From positions 1-61,703 of the IMG/VR virus record IMGVR_UViG_3300017605_000032: 61,703 nt of DNA. One strand, given 5' to 3'. Source of the DNA: a virus. The translations under genes were made by a program, and so were the position numbers. Numbering within the stretch: position 1 is the first letter of the stretch; every line of letters begins with the position of its first letter. Shown here piece by piece: positions 21,101-28,038 of this stretch. Below the pieces are notes generated by a model. It made no database searches. It saw nothing but the letters and a program-made list of their open reading frames with translations, and had not been told where the DNA came from.

Positions 21101-22171
21101 ATAGTTAGTAGCAGATAATAGAGCAGCATTAAGAGCAAATGAACTATTACCTACTGAATCAGCAAGTCTATTGATATTAGCTAGAGCTTCTCCTTTAGGT
21201 TCTTCTCCTCCGTTTAAATCTTTGTATTCCTGAATCTTATTGTTTCTAAAATCATTTAAGTTCTGGTAAGCCTCAAATGAAGCTTCTCCTAGTGTACCAA
21301 GTCCAGCTACTACAGCTCTTCCTGCAGGATTAAGAACATTATAGCTTCCAATAAATTTATCAGATAGTGATTTTACTTTACCAAAAGTAGATGTAGAGTT
21401 AATAGCTGTAGCTAATCCTTCTTCTGTAGCAGCTAAAGCTTCTGCTGCTTTACCCATAGAGAATAATCTTGCAGTTAAAGGAATAGATCTAAGTCCTAGG
21501 GTATAGGCATTACCTGCTAGCATAGCTCCTGCAGCAAATCCTAAGTTCTTAACAATACCATCCCAAAGAAAGTTACCTGTAAATAGTTTATCAGGAGAAT
21601 ACCAGTTAGCATTCTTTTCTACATCTGTGTAATAGTTAGGAAGTAAATCTTCTGCTTTTTTATTTATTTCATCTAATGCTCTAGTAAAGTCATTATCATA
21701 GAATGAAGCAGCTCTACCTGTTGCTGCCATTTGTCCTACACCATTAAGCATACCTATTGTTCCTTCAAGAAAGGTAGTTCCTGTAAGCAATAATCCTTTA
21801 CCTACACCTGAAACCATCTTAGACCCAAACCCTTGAGTTTGTCCATAAGCATCTTCATTGTTATAATCTCCAGGCATGAAATTCTGATATCTTTGAGAAG
21901 ATACTTCATCAATAGACCTCATAATAGAACCTCCTTTTAACTTACCTGAAGTTTGAGGACCACTAAAAATATAGTTCTCTAGAGATTGTAAAGGGTCTAC
22001 TTTTATATCATGAGGTTCTCCACCTAAATCAGGAAGAGGAGTTTCTAAACCTTTAAAGGGTGTATTAGGTATAGTAGTAGGGGTATCCTGTGGAATATAC
22101 CCTCCAAATTGTTGATCTAATGCAAACTGATTTAATAAAGGTTCTCCGTTGTTATTAATTGGATCTGGCAT
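9137..22171 (-). CDS. Giant virion RNA polymerase polypeptide (crAss-like, DFDID motif)
   Basis: This single 4344-residue frame is the largest gene in the window. Near the C-terminal third, RIPTQKQNSIDVFKIKQFLP followed by VKKAGSDFDIDKLSIY (D3473, D3475, D3477) matches the catalytic Mg-binding loop of the crAss-like virion polymerase, related to two-barrel RNA polymerases. Other regions: Gly/Ala-rich hydrophobic segments at about 115-152, 202-235 and 282-300; a coiled coil at about 920-1060; a duplicated domain at about 1749-1945; an acidic Glu-rich linker at about 1935-2000; and a zincin-like segment near 2080 (AYHEVFEAIW) with a downstream EQLAEEFRDH, where the second His of HExxH is Glu. 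In studied crAss-like phages this enzyme is packaged and transcribes early genes. The start overlaps the preceding stop by one base (TAATG). At over 4300 residues it is about twice the length I recall for the characterised phi14:2 enzyme, suggesting fusion with other ejected proteins. Confidence 0.9.
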   Translation of the reverse strand: MPDPINNNGEPLLNQFALDQQFGGYIPQDTPTTIPNTPFKGLETPLPDLGGEPHDIKVDPLQSLENYIFSGPQTSGKLKGGSIMRSIDEVSSQRYQNFMPGDYNNEDAYGQTQGFGSKMVSGVGKGLLLTGTTFLEGTIGMLNGVGQMAATGRAASFYDNDFTRALDEINKKAEDLLPNYYTDVEKNANWYSPDKLFTGNFLWDGIVKNLGFAAGAMLAGNAYTLGLRSIPLTARLFSMGKAAEALAATEEGLATAINSTSTFGKVKSLSDKFIGSYNVLNPAGRAVVAGLGTLGEASFEAYQNLNDFRNNKIQEYKDLNGGEEPKGEALANINRLADSVGNSSFALNAALLSATNYIQFPKILGSTYKAEKGMINGLARETAEIVEEGGKFVAKEGKSKILKGINTVRPYLFSISEGFEEGAQFAISKGTEDYFNKKYNGKSGDIFDSLVKGVRDTLGSNEGMESIITGGLSGSIMTARGNYREGQEIKRNTVEAVESFNKNRLSDFSKETFDAVNRGVSIQEEREQYLKEGKVSESKDAEMDYIVNYLSPRIKFGRFDLVKQEIEDYRKLASSTDGFSQLIAEGKALVDDTQESYLKRINSLEQTANNVKSLYQSLNLRYGSQIDEEGKPIYSSAVMDKMVYAASKVADYDKRIPEVSASLAGLGMSVDDFINEVVSGELSEVDDKINNIVDTYIKPLKVIEDEKVTLAGQVEDIARMALKRDSYLQDYTNIKNNPKDNQEIEQEEADSTKTVTEEGELPEDTTPKETITIRTKNGDRDIELGTEYVLGKVVYHNANGKEVYRQPRLTVIGVNEDGSFKIKQSNGVIKDVTPEKLEDYSLTKASELLTNRKFKFFHEHQNSIFTNKLIKGADGKPVTGRLRYNTKDKRKLDFVYRDKNGKIKVMEAMNYMFKAQKDFKEPIINKIGELTIAQEEATKEFVAEKDPNIERRINQRFEILASLSDDMVQRVEKTNKLIEQKTKQIENKKQELDKISKEIVQSESDKRVKKFFKFKKAASDALKTAMELSRAVEQLQQEVELLQTEKEELEYNIQYIDNFVDELEDLPVPMKDLMEQLRFDRMLLVEAITDNNRAMTTITKLITSLEKAIDSAVSMLRGVLEAFGKKYEGVPSPNGQPWVDFLRETPLFLRDRPNYKEDFKQTEDYLAYVEDNEITLNENKITDLKEHMDIVSTELKELEKQLRAHDVILDKFRQISNDWKTQKREEQEQQLNETLKEEFIGVNDNSVQNVPVARDYEPASKKDNITLVTSTIVPATDKEFVQRADRFGVRFPKIPNNEDIKGMVVTSKTEAQLGLKGLTKFLATDPTTKEAIPGVNPDTTIALVFVKETADGPVLVDEFGDVLENPTLDNVIYQVFPLETLQADYGNGKESMFRETTPKDEVERLSSIYKGWRDTQLEKDSLGDYQDVRASFGILEYVTYTDTEGKEKRDYNSRIPVEKSGLIGDEDLEITPVVQVAISDTLSNGTSTFDNAAGKVFLRTDNGLVPLDNRKFNEREVDLIYDVMVQTAKNAVEHKTLKTEETQRFFTWLRSVAYWGTAKDQDGNLKDKPGYNNIWFDYATNEQGKSVTKLFISGMGYSVDYTPSALQRDQIVIKKLLSNLYFNTNASLVNSNKEDSRWNTPYFEIIGIDNAGLPITREWQNYQTFLLSPSQPNNKSEGKPVDKRDINDLPLTTNVRPLLGKEDKNRKAVYFTLTNEADEINVPQEEEVTEEPVKKPTQKPTQVRKAKPGEVVMDGKTFNTVELLETPFEYLIDRNDISDITNDDDIWDAIEFRLNSTYEDVANLINKKTGKNLDIANTKDNAIVEGSIRQKLIPIIKDLLAKQASSIVMDGHTLNTLKWGGVDFEYTLDRDAITDTSNIGLWNTKVIKWEDDTEMTSALEELTGATNAATGKSLKYSDSKDANFVVNSVMAKLGPMIRAELEKEEVVEDDFEEIKEEEEQEEDEEIEVIMTTTTPTVTPTEETTEEVEDQEVEDLDDWLKNLDFTAPDNENYRIAVQEESKFDITKEKWDEVEKFVKQSFPNIPFYRVKNIIKATNGRQAWGMLQDGAIYVYENAEVGTAYHEVFEAIWKMFTPVKERTKIYKEFKSREGVFQDRETGKIVPYKQANQHQIKEQLAEEFRDHILIGNAKPKSLIRRMFDELIAFIKHFFISKDAAYNTNRLFERVGNGYYAKYNPYQSKLSYANRGITDIEEIEAGPMAEYRVAGVPIVQLNEIIEHMTFATVRDALKDNKGLFNVVPENKKDLYNRLYKEVVGLMGWKASEYNKQREAATSKEKKDAALAEINRYRKLINSITENWKDVVEVHQNHLKAFDIQFDDNDDLNVTSDEKRKDDSYGDARQIDSFRKASSAVKILLGTLIEQQTVVQEGKTTNINKLTSIGGNSLIPGSKVFITLMNRLHDSVNIDDMLNRLRVIALTDPNYRSLYKRLTKSSADGSIREFKPVDYSVLDEHDFQLISAFWKTMKKQNADAVTVFVLPTGDIIVSDSTLTSAAKQSKRDMINNIIDTIKSDKSLLFDYNKKTGKYNPSSALTRMKLDPSKLETYSNFLKNLGVDFTKEDIKNLDPEQIKLFKENVEGMLESLSKVKDLALINTQTLNIDGRLFSMGTLKAFLENPEYESTYFNINGDRTQTYIGTNIVSSFYDVVSKLKNLNEVETNPSFSQYSYLKTDVFTKGSQILKKMFTDKGTRRAGTENLFRPVYIDGTINENNGKKKESSKLTYRERVIQEINLNLNGVFLNLVPGDASIEWGVKMFEKDSPFVGKEAVINKAYNTIFKNYLISEIGLARDKRTVAGKTDKIKAEKTKDLRFFKYILSPEVYTSVMKDVAGKGKTAEKIYDDYEAVINRDVEAFIKQDADKTISLLENYNILQYNEEGQISLDNIGLPNFDSRDTLMVSMKALSVNYMISNIEMHKLIYSDPYQYSDELKRIKNFNSPRQPLIAGSPLINASLHNAYNKDYRDARDIGYTDMQRDHFRTITIEDVNSINENEGYDKPYEETDGGGIITLKAYRVFRLRAGDWSDANERQYRYDIAYEKAVKRLEMSNAEKELYAKGNPGIKNTYTPLKPITAGNKANGRNYNDIVLHKFALVPQSFRILHQINPDSNAIKMYNKMQKEDVDYAVYASGSKVGSEVISPVYNEDGSFSKEPFQTAQQLKNPNVPQGVSRIPFAIVSVQSDVPSKDTPLVRQGTQITKLATMDFMEAGVPVDFMSDASFEERFATWNTLDETEKEKSSLYKEIKNNQRLLEAKIDEGYKTMLYKLGIKETPTGYKIADKAKLVTTLKDEVLKRDINNNIVEALSDLANDSVIIEATPVYQQLRNILFSIADKNVVSPKISGGMKVQITSAMLESNRVKAENVGDKKIFTSDILSFYKNEDGKRVCEVMVGRWFDSNMTDEELLHYLNETPEGQKVLGGVGFRIPTQKQNSIDVFKIKQFLPKDFGDSVVIPSALVKKAGSDFDIDKLSIYLKNVYRSFNGKPQIVPFYGIGQEAKDEFSSRFDRGEFFTKKQFDALQEEIDLFRQGKLEGKLVEAIFGDLGVFTEEDVLSDFIEELSEEGIKKTVVDSLYMKSLENAYIESLETLISSPENYDNLVKPNDASQLSNLAKKINSLLGRPEIDYSSPGNMLSRSFMSGLRQAFVSGKYAIGIAAVGQTGHAQRQRTPSFVNVDNMNNVPMEDREVLGANNMSSVYAKDTDINFQKYNKIKIDGVDRPALAMIKNKAGEYISDLNGMFIDGYVDISKGPWIMELGATPNVTSTWLFLIDLGVPINTIAYFMNQPIIKDYLASVENSGYSWLFIEPLIEESLAKFKPSKAIDIKGLPSEKELESTVGKTIEGDLELAQQQYILKEFLKYSKMANHQFLVTQGSNFDTATLNDPYLIYKKQIQYEKGRNTIISSIDTLAEASFIKVLKDNFVKVRNAMSTILLSDRDNKTEGRKSVRDVMEAVLFPYTEMNDRDFVKTSQKAVADLFDWAMQTNTKANKDIAAILVGTDKKKSAAREIIDFRNKVVKDTNHPLHSNIIINSLRLEAGAKEGKVDNLSLTAKDGKAYNQDIVISGFQELRDHLKANQSDLYKKLVSVAILQSGLTNSPIAFSQLLPYEDFKAEYNASLSILETLPNLEDYYNLAVFQRNNWNNSNIVPQHKAFLKELRKGAPYVNMNEAFVDKNLREAVKDGVIPRVINVQVGSQSGRSDFLVYQWENYITKEDKIKARKTGDYSYINRMLMKKVYTIEDGKRVPLVHYSNSKGKDYFNYVYRGINAWGDSFKAQEFYATNQESVLDNDFTKIPNEVDDNVIVNIMEGVTPEETIPDGLSKEEWDSLSEEEKTKIKEC
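16340..16925 (-). repeat. Tandem duplicated ~95-residue domain inside the RNA polymerase polypeptide
   Basis: Two consecutive copies are visible at the protein level. Copy one starts VVMDGKTFNTVELLETPFEY and continues LIDRNDISDITNDDDIW. Copy two starts IVMDGHTLNTLKWGGVDFEY and continues TLDRDAITDTSNIGLWNT. Both end in a helical stretch with IRQKLIPIIKDLLAK or VMAKLGPMIRAELEK. Residues are about 1749-1844 and 1844-1945. The copies are diverged, so the duplication is not recent. The domain is unknown to me. Confidence 0.7.
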
Positions 22172-24816
22172 TATAAAGGTTTTTTAGATATGTTTTTAAT
22201 TTGATTTAGTGTTTGAGAGGTTGCTATCTTACCAGTCAACATTTGGAATATAGAAGAATCATTCAATCCTTGCATTGCTTTAGTAAGTTGATCTTCTGAA
22301 ACCATTCCTGAAGGAGGGTAAGGAATATTCTCAATCCATTTTCCTTTAATAGGGTCATATACATTTAGTCTTATAGTATAACTATTTCCTCCATCAGGAG
22401 TTTCAATATTTCCTGTAACTCCATAAATGCTTGTATTAGGAAAATCTAATTTATTTAAATAAGAGTTTTTAACATTAGTCTGTCCAGGTGCTAATGCTGT
22501 ACTATAACCTCCCATCTTTCTAATCTGTTCTTGATATGGTCTAGCTGCTCTTGCTTCTGGGGAAGCCTCAAACATATTACCAAAAGCTGCTCTTTTCTGT
22601 TCAGGTGTAAGTCTAGCCTTTACTACATTTCCTTTAGAATCTGTAGCTGTCATTTCATACATAGCAGGATTATTAGAAGTACCTTCTACAACTTTAAAGT
22701 TGTATCTAGAATTATTATCTCCAGCAATAAGTCTAGCTGTCTTAGGATCAAACTCAGGAGAATTAGCTAAACCTCCTTTTTGTGTTTCTGATAAATTAGC
22801 AAGACTTGTTAACCTAGAAGCAATAGTAGTTTTCTGAGCAGCACTAGCTGTAGGCATATCATATTCTACACCTTGAGCATATACAAGTCTTTTCTTTAAT
22901 TCATTTGCTGTAATATCATTAATCTGTTTAATCTTATCCTTGTATGGCAGATTAACTCTTTTTCCTACTTCTCTTGCTTTTCCTAAAAGAAAAGATTCTC
23001 CAGAAGTTAAGTTACCATGCATAGATTCTTTCTTATATAATTGGTATAAGTAGTATTCTTTAGGAGATAATTCTTGTTTAGCCTTAGCATCATCAAAAGA
23101 TTTAGGGTTACTAGTACCCATAGGAATTCTAGTGGTTGATGCAGCAGAATAGTATTTAGCATATTTATTAATCTTATTGTTAAAATCAATAAGTTCTTTA
23201 GGAGATAAACTCATCTTACCTGTAGGATAAGTAGCTACTACTGTTTTAATATCAGCAGGAATGTGTTTAGTAATATCACCTACTTGAGCAACTGCTTGCT
23301 TATTAATATTTGTAAGCATTACCATATCAGACTCATTTTGTCTTCTAGCTGCTTCTATTTTATTAAAATGGTAGGCTACTTTAGGATCTACAGAACTAGG
23401 TTTAGCTAACCATGCAGACCTTTGTTGGTCTAACCATGCTTGATCTTTACCCTCTTGTGCTATAAACTGAGCATCTGCTGTTTTAATGTTTCTAGCATTC
23501 TGTTGAACTTCTGCTGTTTTCTTAGCTAAAGTAACTTCAGGAACATCTTTCTGGTCTACAGTAAATGGTGTTCCTCCATATCCCTCTAGTTCTACTTTCT
23601 TAAGTCTGTTTTCTTCTTTCTTTAAAGAAGTATTTTCAGCATCTAAAGCTAATCTTGCTTCTGCTAGTTTTGTATTAATCTGGAAGTGTCTTTCATCTTG
23701 AGAAAGATTAGTTACAAACTTCTTCCAATCCTGTGCTTTATCCTGTCTCCATTTTTCCATATCCTGTGGAGTACCCCCCTCATAGGTTATAGAAGTCTCT
23801 GTGTGAGAAAATGCACTAGCAAAACCATTCATCTGTTTAGAAGTATATAATTTAGCCTTAGCAGCTTCTATATCTCCTGAAGCAAAACTATTAGACACAT
23901 CTTCATATTCACTCTTCATACTATTAACATACTTATCAATAGATGCTATTTGTTGGTTTAATTTTTCTTTTTCAGGAACAGAAGTGGTAGAGCTTAATGC
24001 ATTAGAAAGAACATCTCTCTTCTGTAACATAGCAGATGTGTTATTACCATAAGATTCAGTAACACTAGACATGAATGTTTCTGGGTCTACATTAGCATAA
24101 CTATATCTACCATCAATTTGCATTTGTTTAAAATCTGAAGGTGTTAATCCTACATTAAGAGCTTGTTGAATTTGTTCAGGAGTAACACCTGCAAGTTTAG
24201 TTCTAACATTAGCATCAGCTAATACAAGGTTTCCTTTACTATCTGTAGTAAAAGCATTGTCTGTTATAGTTTCATCTCCTGTTAACCCTTTAATAACCTC
24301 TAAAGCATTCTTTTTCCAGTTAGTGTATTTATCATACTTAGCAGTCATGTCAGCTTTTAAATCATCAGACTGTAACCACTGTGCTGCATCTTTATGAAAA
24401 ACATATTCATTTGAGGGAGAAGACTCCCCTTTCTTTCTAGCTTCTTCCATTAATGATGCTTCTTTTCTATATCTGGCAGAATTAGACACTGCATTAACAA
24501 CATGCCTGTCTTTTGCTATCTGATTTACCATTCCTGAAGTAGAATTTACTAGTTGGAAATCAGAGAAATCACCTGCTGCTACAAATTTTAGATTATTACC
24601 TACCTCATTAAGTTTAGATTGTAAATACTTCTTATCTATATTTCTAATAACATCTAGACCTGCTATATTATCTAAATTAGTTTGTATCTTCTGTATACCT
24701 TCATTATACATTTGTTGTTTCTGCATTCCTACAGAAACCATTGCTTCTACTGGAAGCTGTTGTATATAGGGGTTGAAGTTAGTTAGATACTGTAAATTAT
24801 CTTTATATCCAGCCAT
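22171..24816 (-). CDS. crAss-like internal virion (cargo) protein
   Basis: This 881-residue, mainly helical protein has no signal peptide. Its N-terminus (LTNFNPYIQQLPVEAMVSVG, then QQMYNEGIQKIQTNLDNIAG and FVAAGDFSDFQLVNS) is a pattern I recognise from cargo proteins encoded just upstream of the virion RNA polymerase in crAss-like phages. The centre is rich in charged helices (for example NTSLKKEENRLKKVELEG). It is the first gene after a strong terminator and overlaps the polymerase start by one base, so it shares an operon with the polymerase and nuclease-cargo genes. Likely stored in the capsid or tail and ejected early in infection; this is inferred from family and position. Confidence 0.75.
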   Translation of the reverse strand: MAGYKDNLQYLTNFNPYIQQLPVEAMVSVGMQKQQMYNEGIQKIQTNLDNIAGLDVIRNIDKKYLQSKLNEVGNNLKFVAAGDFSDFQLVNSTSGMVNQIAKDRHVVNAVSNSARYRKEASLMEEARKKGESSPSNEYVFHKDAAQWLQSDDLKADMTAKYDKYTNWKKNALEVIKGLTGDETITDNAFTTDSKGNLVLADANVRTKLAGVTPEQIQQALNVGLTPSDFKQMQIDGRYSYANVDPETFMSSVTESYGNNTSAMLQKRDVLSNALSSTTSVPEKEKLNQQIASIDKYVNSMKSEYEDVSNSFASGDIEAAKAKLYTSKQMNGFASAFSHTETSITYEGGTPQDMEKWRQDKAQDWKKFVTNLSQDERHFQINTKLAEARLALDAENTSLKKEENRLKKVELEGYGGTPFTVDQKDVPEVTLAKKTAEVQQNARNIKTADAQFIAQEGKDQAWLDQQRSAWLAKPSSVDPKVAYHFNKIEAARRQNESDMVMLTNINKQAVAQVGDITKHIPADIKTVVATYPTGKMSLSPKELIDFNNKINKYAKYYSAASTTRIPMGTSNPKSFDDAKAKQELSPKEYYLYQLYKKESMHGNLTSGESFLLGKAREVGKRVNLPYKDKIKQINDITANELKKRLVYAQGVEYDMPTASAAQKTTIASRLTSLANLSETQKGGLANSPEFDPKTARLIAGDNNSRYNFKVVEGTSNNPAMYEMTATDSKGNVVKARLTPEQKRAAFGNMFEASPEARAARPYQEQIRKMGGYSTALAPGQTNVKNSYLNKLDFPNTSIYGVTGNIETPDGGNSYTIRLNVYDPIKGKWIENIPYPPSGMVSEDQLTKAMQGLNDSSIFQMLTGKIATSQTLNQIKNISKKPL

Positions 24817-24846
24817 TAGTTTGAATTTTAGGAATTTAATATATAC

Positions 24847-24896
24847 AAAAAATTGTATAGTCTAACAAATTTAATTTAATTCATTAGACTATACAA
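24847..24896 (-). terminator. Rho-independent terminator after the glycine-rich cargo gene
   Basis: A perfect 13-bp stem (plus-strand ttgtatagtctaa at 24853-24865 and ttagactatacaa at 24884-24896) is followed, on the minus strand, by six T residues (24852-24847). It lies 43 bases past the stop of the 1031-residue gene and before the 881-residue gene, so it separates the tail/cargo unit from the polymerase unit. The AT-rich stem makes its strength uncertain. Confidence 0.75.
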
Positions 24897-24938
24897 TAAG
24901 GAATAATCAGTTTAAGTAATAATTTATAACTAAACTTG

Positions 24939-27900
24939 TTACATTCTCTTCAAGGCTTTTACAATTGAACCATTTCTAGATGTAGCTTCTTTAGGTTTTT
25001 TAGGTTCTCCTTTTGTTGAAGCAACTATACTAGCAGGATTAGGAACATTGCTTGGAGTTACCTCTTTTTCATCACCATAATATACTGTAGGTATAATAGG
25101 TTGGAAAGGAGCATTAACATTGTAAGCTCTCATACCTGGACCATATCTATAGTTATACAAGTTCTCATAAGTCTGTAATGTTTTATTCTCCAGAGCATTT
25201 TGTTGATATTTAGAAGATATAGAGTTAAGAGCTGCTTGTGTTACAGCTTTAGTATTTGCTACAGCTTGTGCTTGTCTATCTGCTTGTTGGTCATACAATC
25301 CTAAATTAACTTGCTTAGCCTGATTCATAGTAGCTCTATTTCTATCATAAACCTGTGCTTTCTCAGCTTGATTCATTCTGAATTGTTCTCCTAGAATCTG
25401 ATTAGCAGGAGCATATGACTGAGCTGCTATAGCTGCTTGAGCTGCTGGATTATAACCAGCCATTCTTTGTGCTGCTCTAGTTTGACTAGTAACTTGATTC
25501 AATTGGTCTTGTAAAGAGATATCATAAGGAACATCTAATTGAGGTTGATAACTCTGTGCTTGCACAGGTTCAACTTGATTAGAAGATAATCCATATAACT
25601 CTCCCATTAATTGATTAGGATCTAATGCCATAGCATTAGAAGGTCTTATGTATGGTAGAGCAGCTCCTATCACATTAGACCAGCCAGCTTTATTGTTTGG
25701 TTCTTCAACATCTACTGCTTCTTCAGCTCCTGGAGTTTCTTGTTCTTGGGGAGTGATATTTAATCTAGCACTTGCTGTTTGTTCTCCAAATTTCTTATCA
25801 TTAGTAATTCTAGCTGCTGAACCAATTGATTTAGCTTTTTCATTAAAAGCTTTTTGGAAGCGATCTGTATGTTCTTCATTAGAAGGATCAAATCCTGTCC
25901 AATCAAACCAAGGATTAGCTGCTTTAGATTCTTCATATTTTTCTGGGGTGACTTCACCATATAAACCAGATTCTTTTCTATGTTGTCCTTTAGGTATATG
26001 CTCTAATGCTTTTGCCTTCCCTGAAGAAGATTTTTTCTTTGTAGCTACCTTAGTTACTTTTACATACTTACCAGTTTTAGGGTCTTGTTTATACCCTTGT
26101 GCTATAGCTTCTGAAGGAGTTAGTTTCTTACCATCTTGTGCTATGGTCATACCATCTCTAGCAATTCTAGTAACAGGATCTTTATCTTTTACAATCTGAC
26201 CATTCTTAGATAATTGCTCTGCAGAGATAGTGTAGCCTAATTGGTCTGATAACTCATCTCTTGTTGAATTGATAGCCTCTTGTAAAGCTGCTGCTCTTTT
26301 CTTTTTATCTGCTATTGCTTTAAGGGACATATCAGAACCCTGCATATTAGCTTGGTAAGAGTTTAAAGTTAGTTTATCAAAAGGAGTGTAAACTTCTAAA
26401 TCATTTAGAGCCTTTGTATTCTTATCTAAGGTTTTGGTATGTTTGTTCTCTTGTTTATTAAGATCAGCTACATAGTTTTTAAACCTTTTTCCTTTAGCTT
26501 TAGGATCTCCTAGTAAATCAGCATTAGCAAATAAATTACCATATACCACTTTATCTCCATTTATATCAGCTATAGGTTCTCTTCTCTCAATTTCAACATC
26601 AGCTTCATTAGGATTACCCCCATTTTGAGCTACTGAAATACCTATACCACTTCTTCCCTGTCCATCAGACTCTCTATGAGATTGTCCATAGCTATTATAG
26701 GTAATGCCTGAACCATCCATATAAGGATTATAGGATTCAGGTTTTACACCACCACCCCATAGAGATTGTATCTCTCCTTCATTCTGTCTCATATTACCTC
26801 CTGTTCTTAGGGTATCCATAGTAGGGTCTGGTTTGAGTAATTGCTTCATAGAGTAATCTCCATAATGTGTAATTACTTGTGGTTGCCAATCATTAGATAC
26901 ATAACCCCCATCTTTCATACTAGTAGCAAATCCTCCTTGTACACTAGCAGCTTGTTGCCCAAAACCAATATTCTGAATATTTCTATTTGTAGCTGCCTGT
27001 GCTTTTGCTATTTTTCCTGCAGGACCAAATGTTTTATCCAACTGTCCACCTATAGCTCCTAATACAGGAGATGCTAATTGTGAAACAATAGGACCTACAC
27101 CAGGTATATACTTAGCCATATCTCCTACAGCTTTACCTGTTTGAAATCCTGCATTATTACCATAAGCAGTTCCTACAGCTGAGGTAGTAGGTCCTGATAG
27201 TGCTTCTGTAATATCTCCAAATCCACCACCTGATTGGTATTGCTTAATATTAGAATCATTAAGAGGTTCATAACCTTCATCTTCATATATGTCATAAGGT
27301 TCAAAGTTATTAGCAATCTCTGTAGGATTACCCCCAATCATAGAACCATTTTGAGCAATAGGGTTTGTGCCTACACCATGAATAGGAAAGAACTCTTCTC
27401 CTGTCATTTCTTGGTCTTCAGGTCTTACATACTTTCTATCATATCTCTCAGGTTTAGTTCTAGAAGCCTTAAGTTGTAAACCTGTTACATTCTTCCACAT
27501 ATCAGCTTCTTTAGCTTGCCTTTTTTCATCTCTCCAAGAAGATATAAGTCCAGGTATAGGAGAACCAAAAGACATAGCTTTTGCTACATCCATTAGACCA
27601 CCTGTTGTATCTCCTGCAGGGGATGGTGTAGCTGCACCAATAATCTGTTGGTCTGCCCCAGCAACCTCATTTTGTACTACTCCTTTTTTAGGGGTTTTGA
27701 TCAAGTCTTTAGCAGAGTCCATCTCTTCTTGTGATGGTTGATTATTTATAGGCTTTAAATAAGGACTTTGATAAGGAGCTTCATAGGCTTCCGTCTTAGG
27801 AGGTATAGGTTGATTCTGAGGACCGAATTGATCTCCTATAGGTTGAATACCTGAACCAAATCTTTGCTTCTTACCACTTATACCTGTATATATAGAAGGA

Positions 27901-28034
27901 TCTATATTAAGACCTGATTGAGCTTTCTTAAAAGATTTTCCTTCCTTACTATTAAAGAAATCATCTGTAGTAGGATATTTTTTATAAAAATCCTTTTCAG
28001 ATAATCCTGTGTGTTTTAAAATTAATGCTTTCAT
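24939..28034 (-). CDS. Glycine/glutamine-rich virion protein with repeated Q(D/N/S)GG motifs
   Basis: This is a 1031-residue protein of no enzyme family I recognise. Short motifs recur along it: AQSG at 38-41, then AQNG, QSGGG, KDGG, AQNGG, ARDG and AQDG, often before hydrophobic or proline-rich stretches. A Gly/Ala-rich hydrophobic segment (GDMAKYIPGVGPIVSQLASP, continuing VLGAIGGQLDKTFGPAGKIA) could insert into membranes. The C-terminal third is Ala/Gln-rich and helical (for example YNPAAQAAIAAQSYAPANQI). It sits four bases after the 326-residue gene, which carries the same motifs, and ends before a strong terminator. Position and composition suggest an internal virion protein that may form part of an ejection conduit or be processed by a protease at the repeated motifs; both are inferences. 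Confidence 0.6.
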   Translation of the reverse strand: MKALILKHTGLSEKDFYKKYPTTDDFFNSKEGKSFKKAQSGLNIDPSIYTGISGKKQRFGSGIQPIGDQFGPQNQPIPPKTEAYEAPYQSPYLKPINNQPSQEEMDSAKDLIKTPKKGVVQNEVAGADQQIIGAATPSPAGDTTGGLMDVAKAMSFGSPIPGLISSWRDEKRQAKEADMWKNVTGLQLKASRTKPERYDRKYVRPEDQEMTGEEFFPIHGVGTNPIAQNGSMIGGNPTEIANNFEPYDIYEDEGYEPLNDSNIKQYQSGGGFGDITEALSGPTTSAVGTAYGNNAGFQTGKAVGDMAKYIPGVGPIVSQLASPVLGAIGGQLDKTFGPAGKIAKAQAATNRNIQNIGFGQQAASVQGGFATSMKDGGYVSNDWQPQVITHYGDYSMKQLLKPDPTMDTLRTGGNMRQNEGEIQSLWGGGVKPESYNPYMDGSGITYNSYGQSHRESDGQGRSGIGISVAQNGGNPNEADVEIERREPIADINGDKVVYGNLFANADLLGDPKAKGKRFKNYVADLNKQENKHTKTLDKNTKALNDLEVYTPFDKLTLNSYQANMQGSDMSLKAIADKKKRAAALQEAINSTRDELSDQLGYTISAEQLSKNGQIVKDKDPVTRIARDGMTIAQDGKKLTPSEAIAQGYKQDPKTGKYVKVTKVATKKKSSSGKAKALEHIPKGQHRKESGLYGEVTPEKYEESKAANPWFDWTGFDPSNEEHTDRFQKAFNEKAKSIGSAARITNDKKFGEQTASARLNITPQEQETPGAEEAVDVEEPNNKAGWSNVIGAALPYIRPSNAMALDPNQLMGELYGLSSNQVEPVQAQSYQPQLDVPYDISLQDQLNQVTSQTRAAQRMAGYNPAAQAAIAAQSYAPANQILGEQFRMNQAEKAQVYDRNRATMNQAKQVNLGLYDQQADRQAQAVANTKAVTQAALNSISSKYQQNALENKTLQTYENLYNYRYGPGMRAYNVNAPFQPIIPTVYYGDEKEVTPSNVPNPASIVASTKGEPKKPKEATSRNGSIVKALKRM

Positions 28035-28038
28035 ATTC

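Noticed and set aside
25648-26199. 183-codon plus-strand frame inside the glycine-rich cargo gene
   Set aside because: It lies wholly antisense to a longer gene with good virion-protein features, and its composition is that of a shadow frame.
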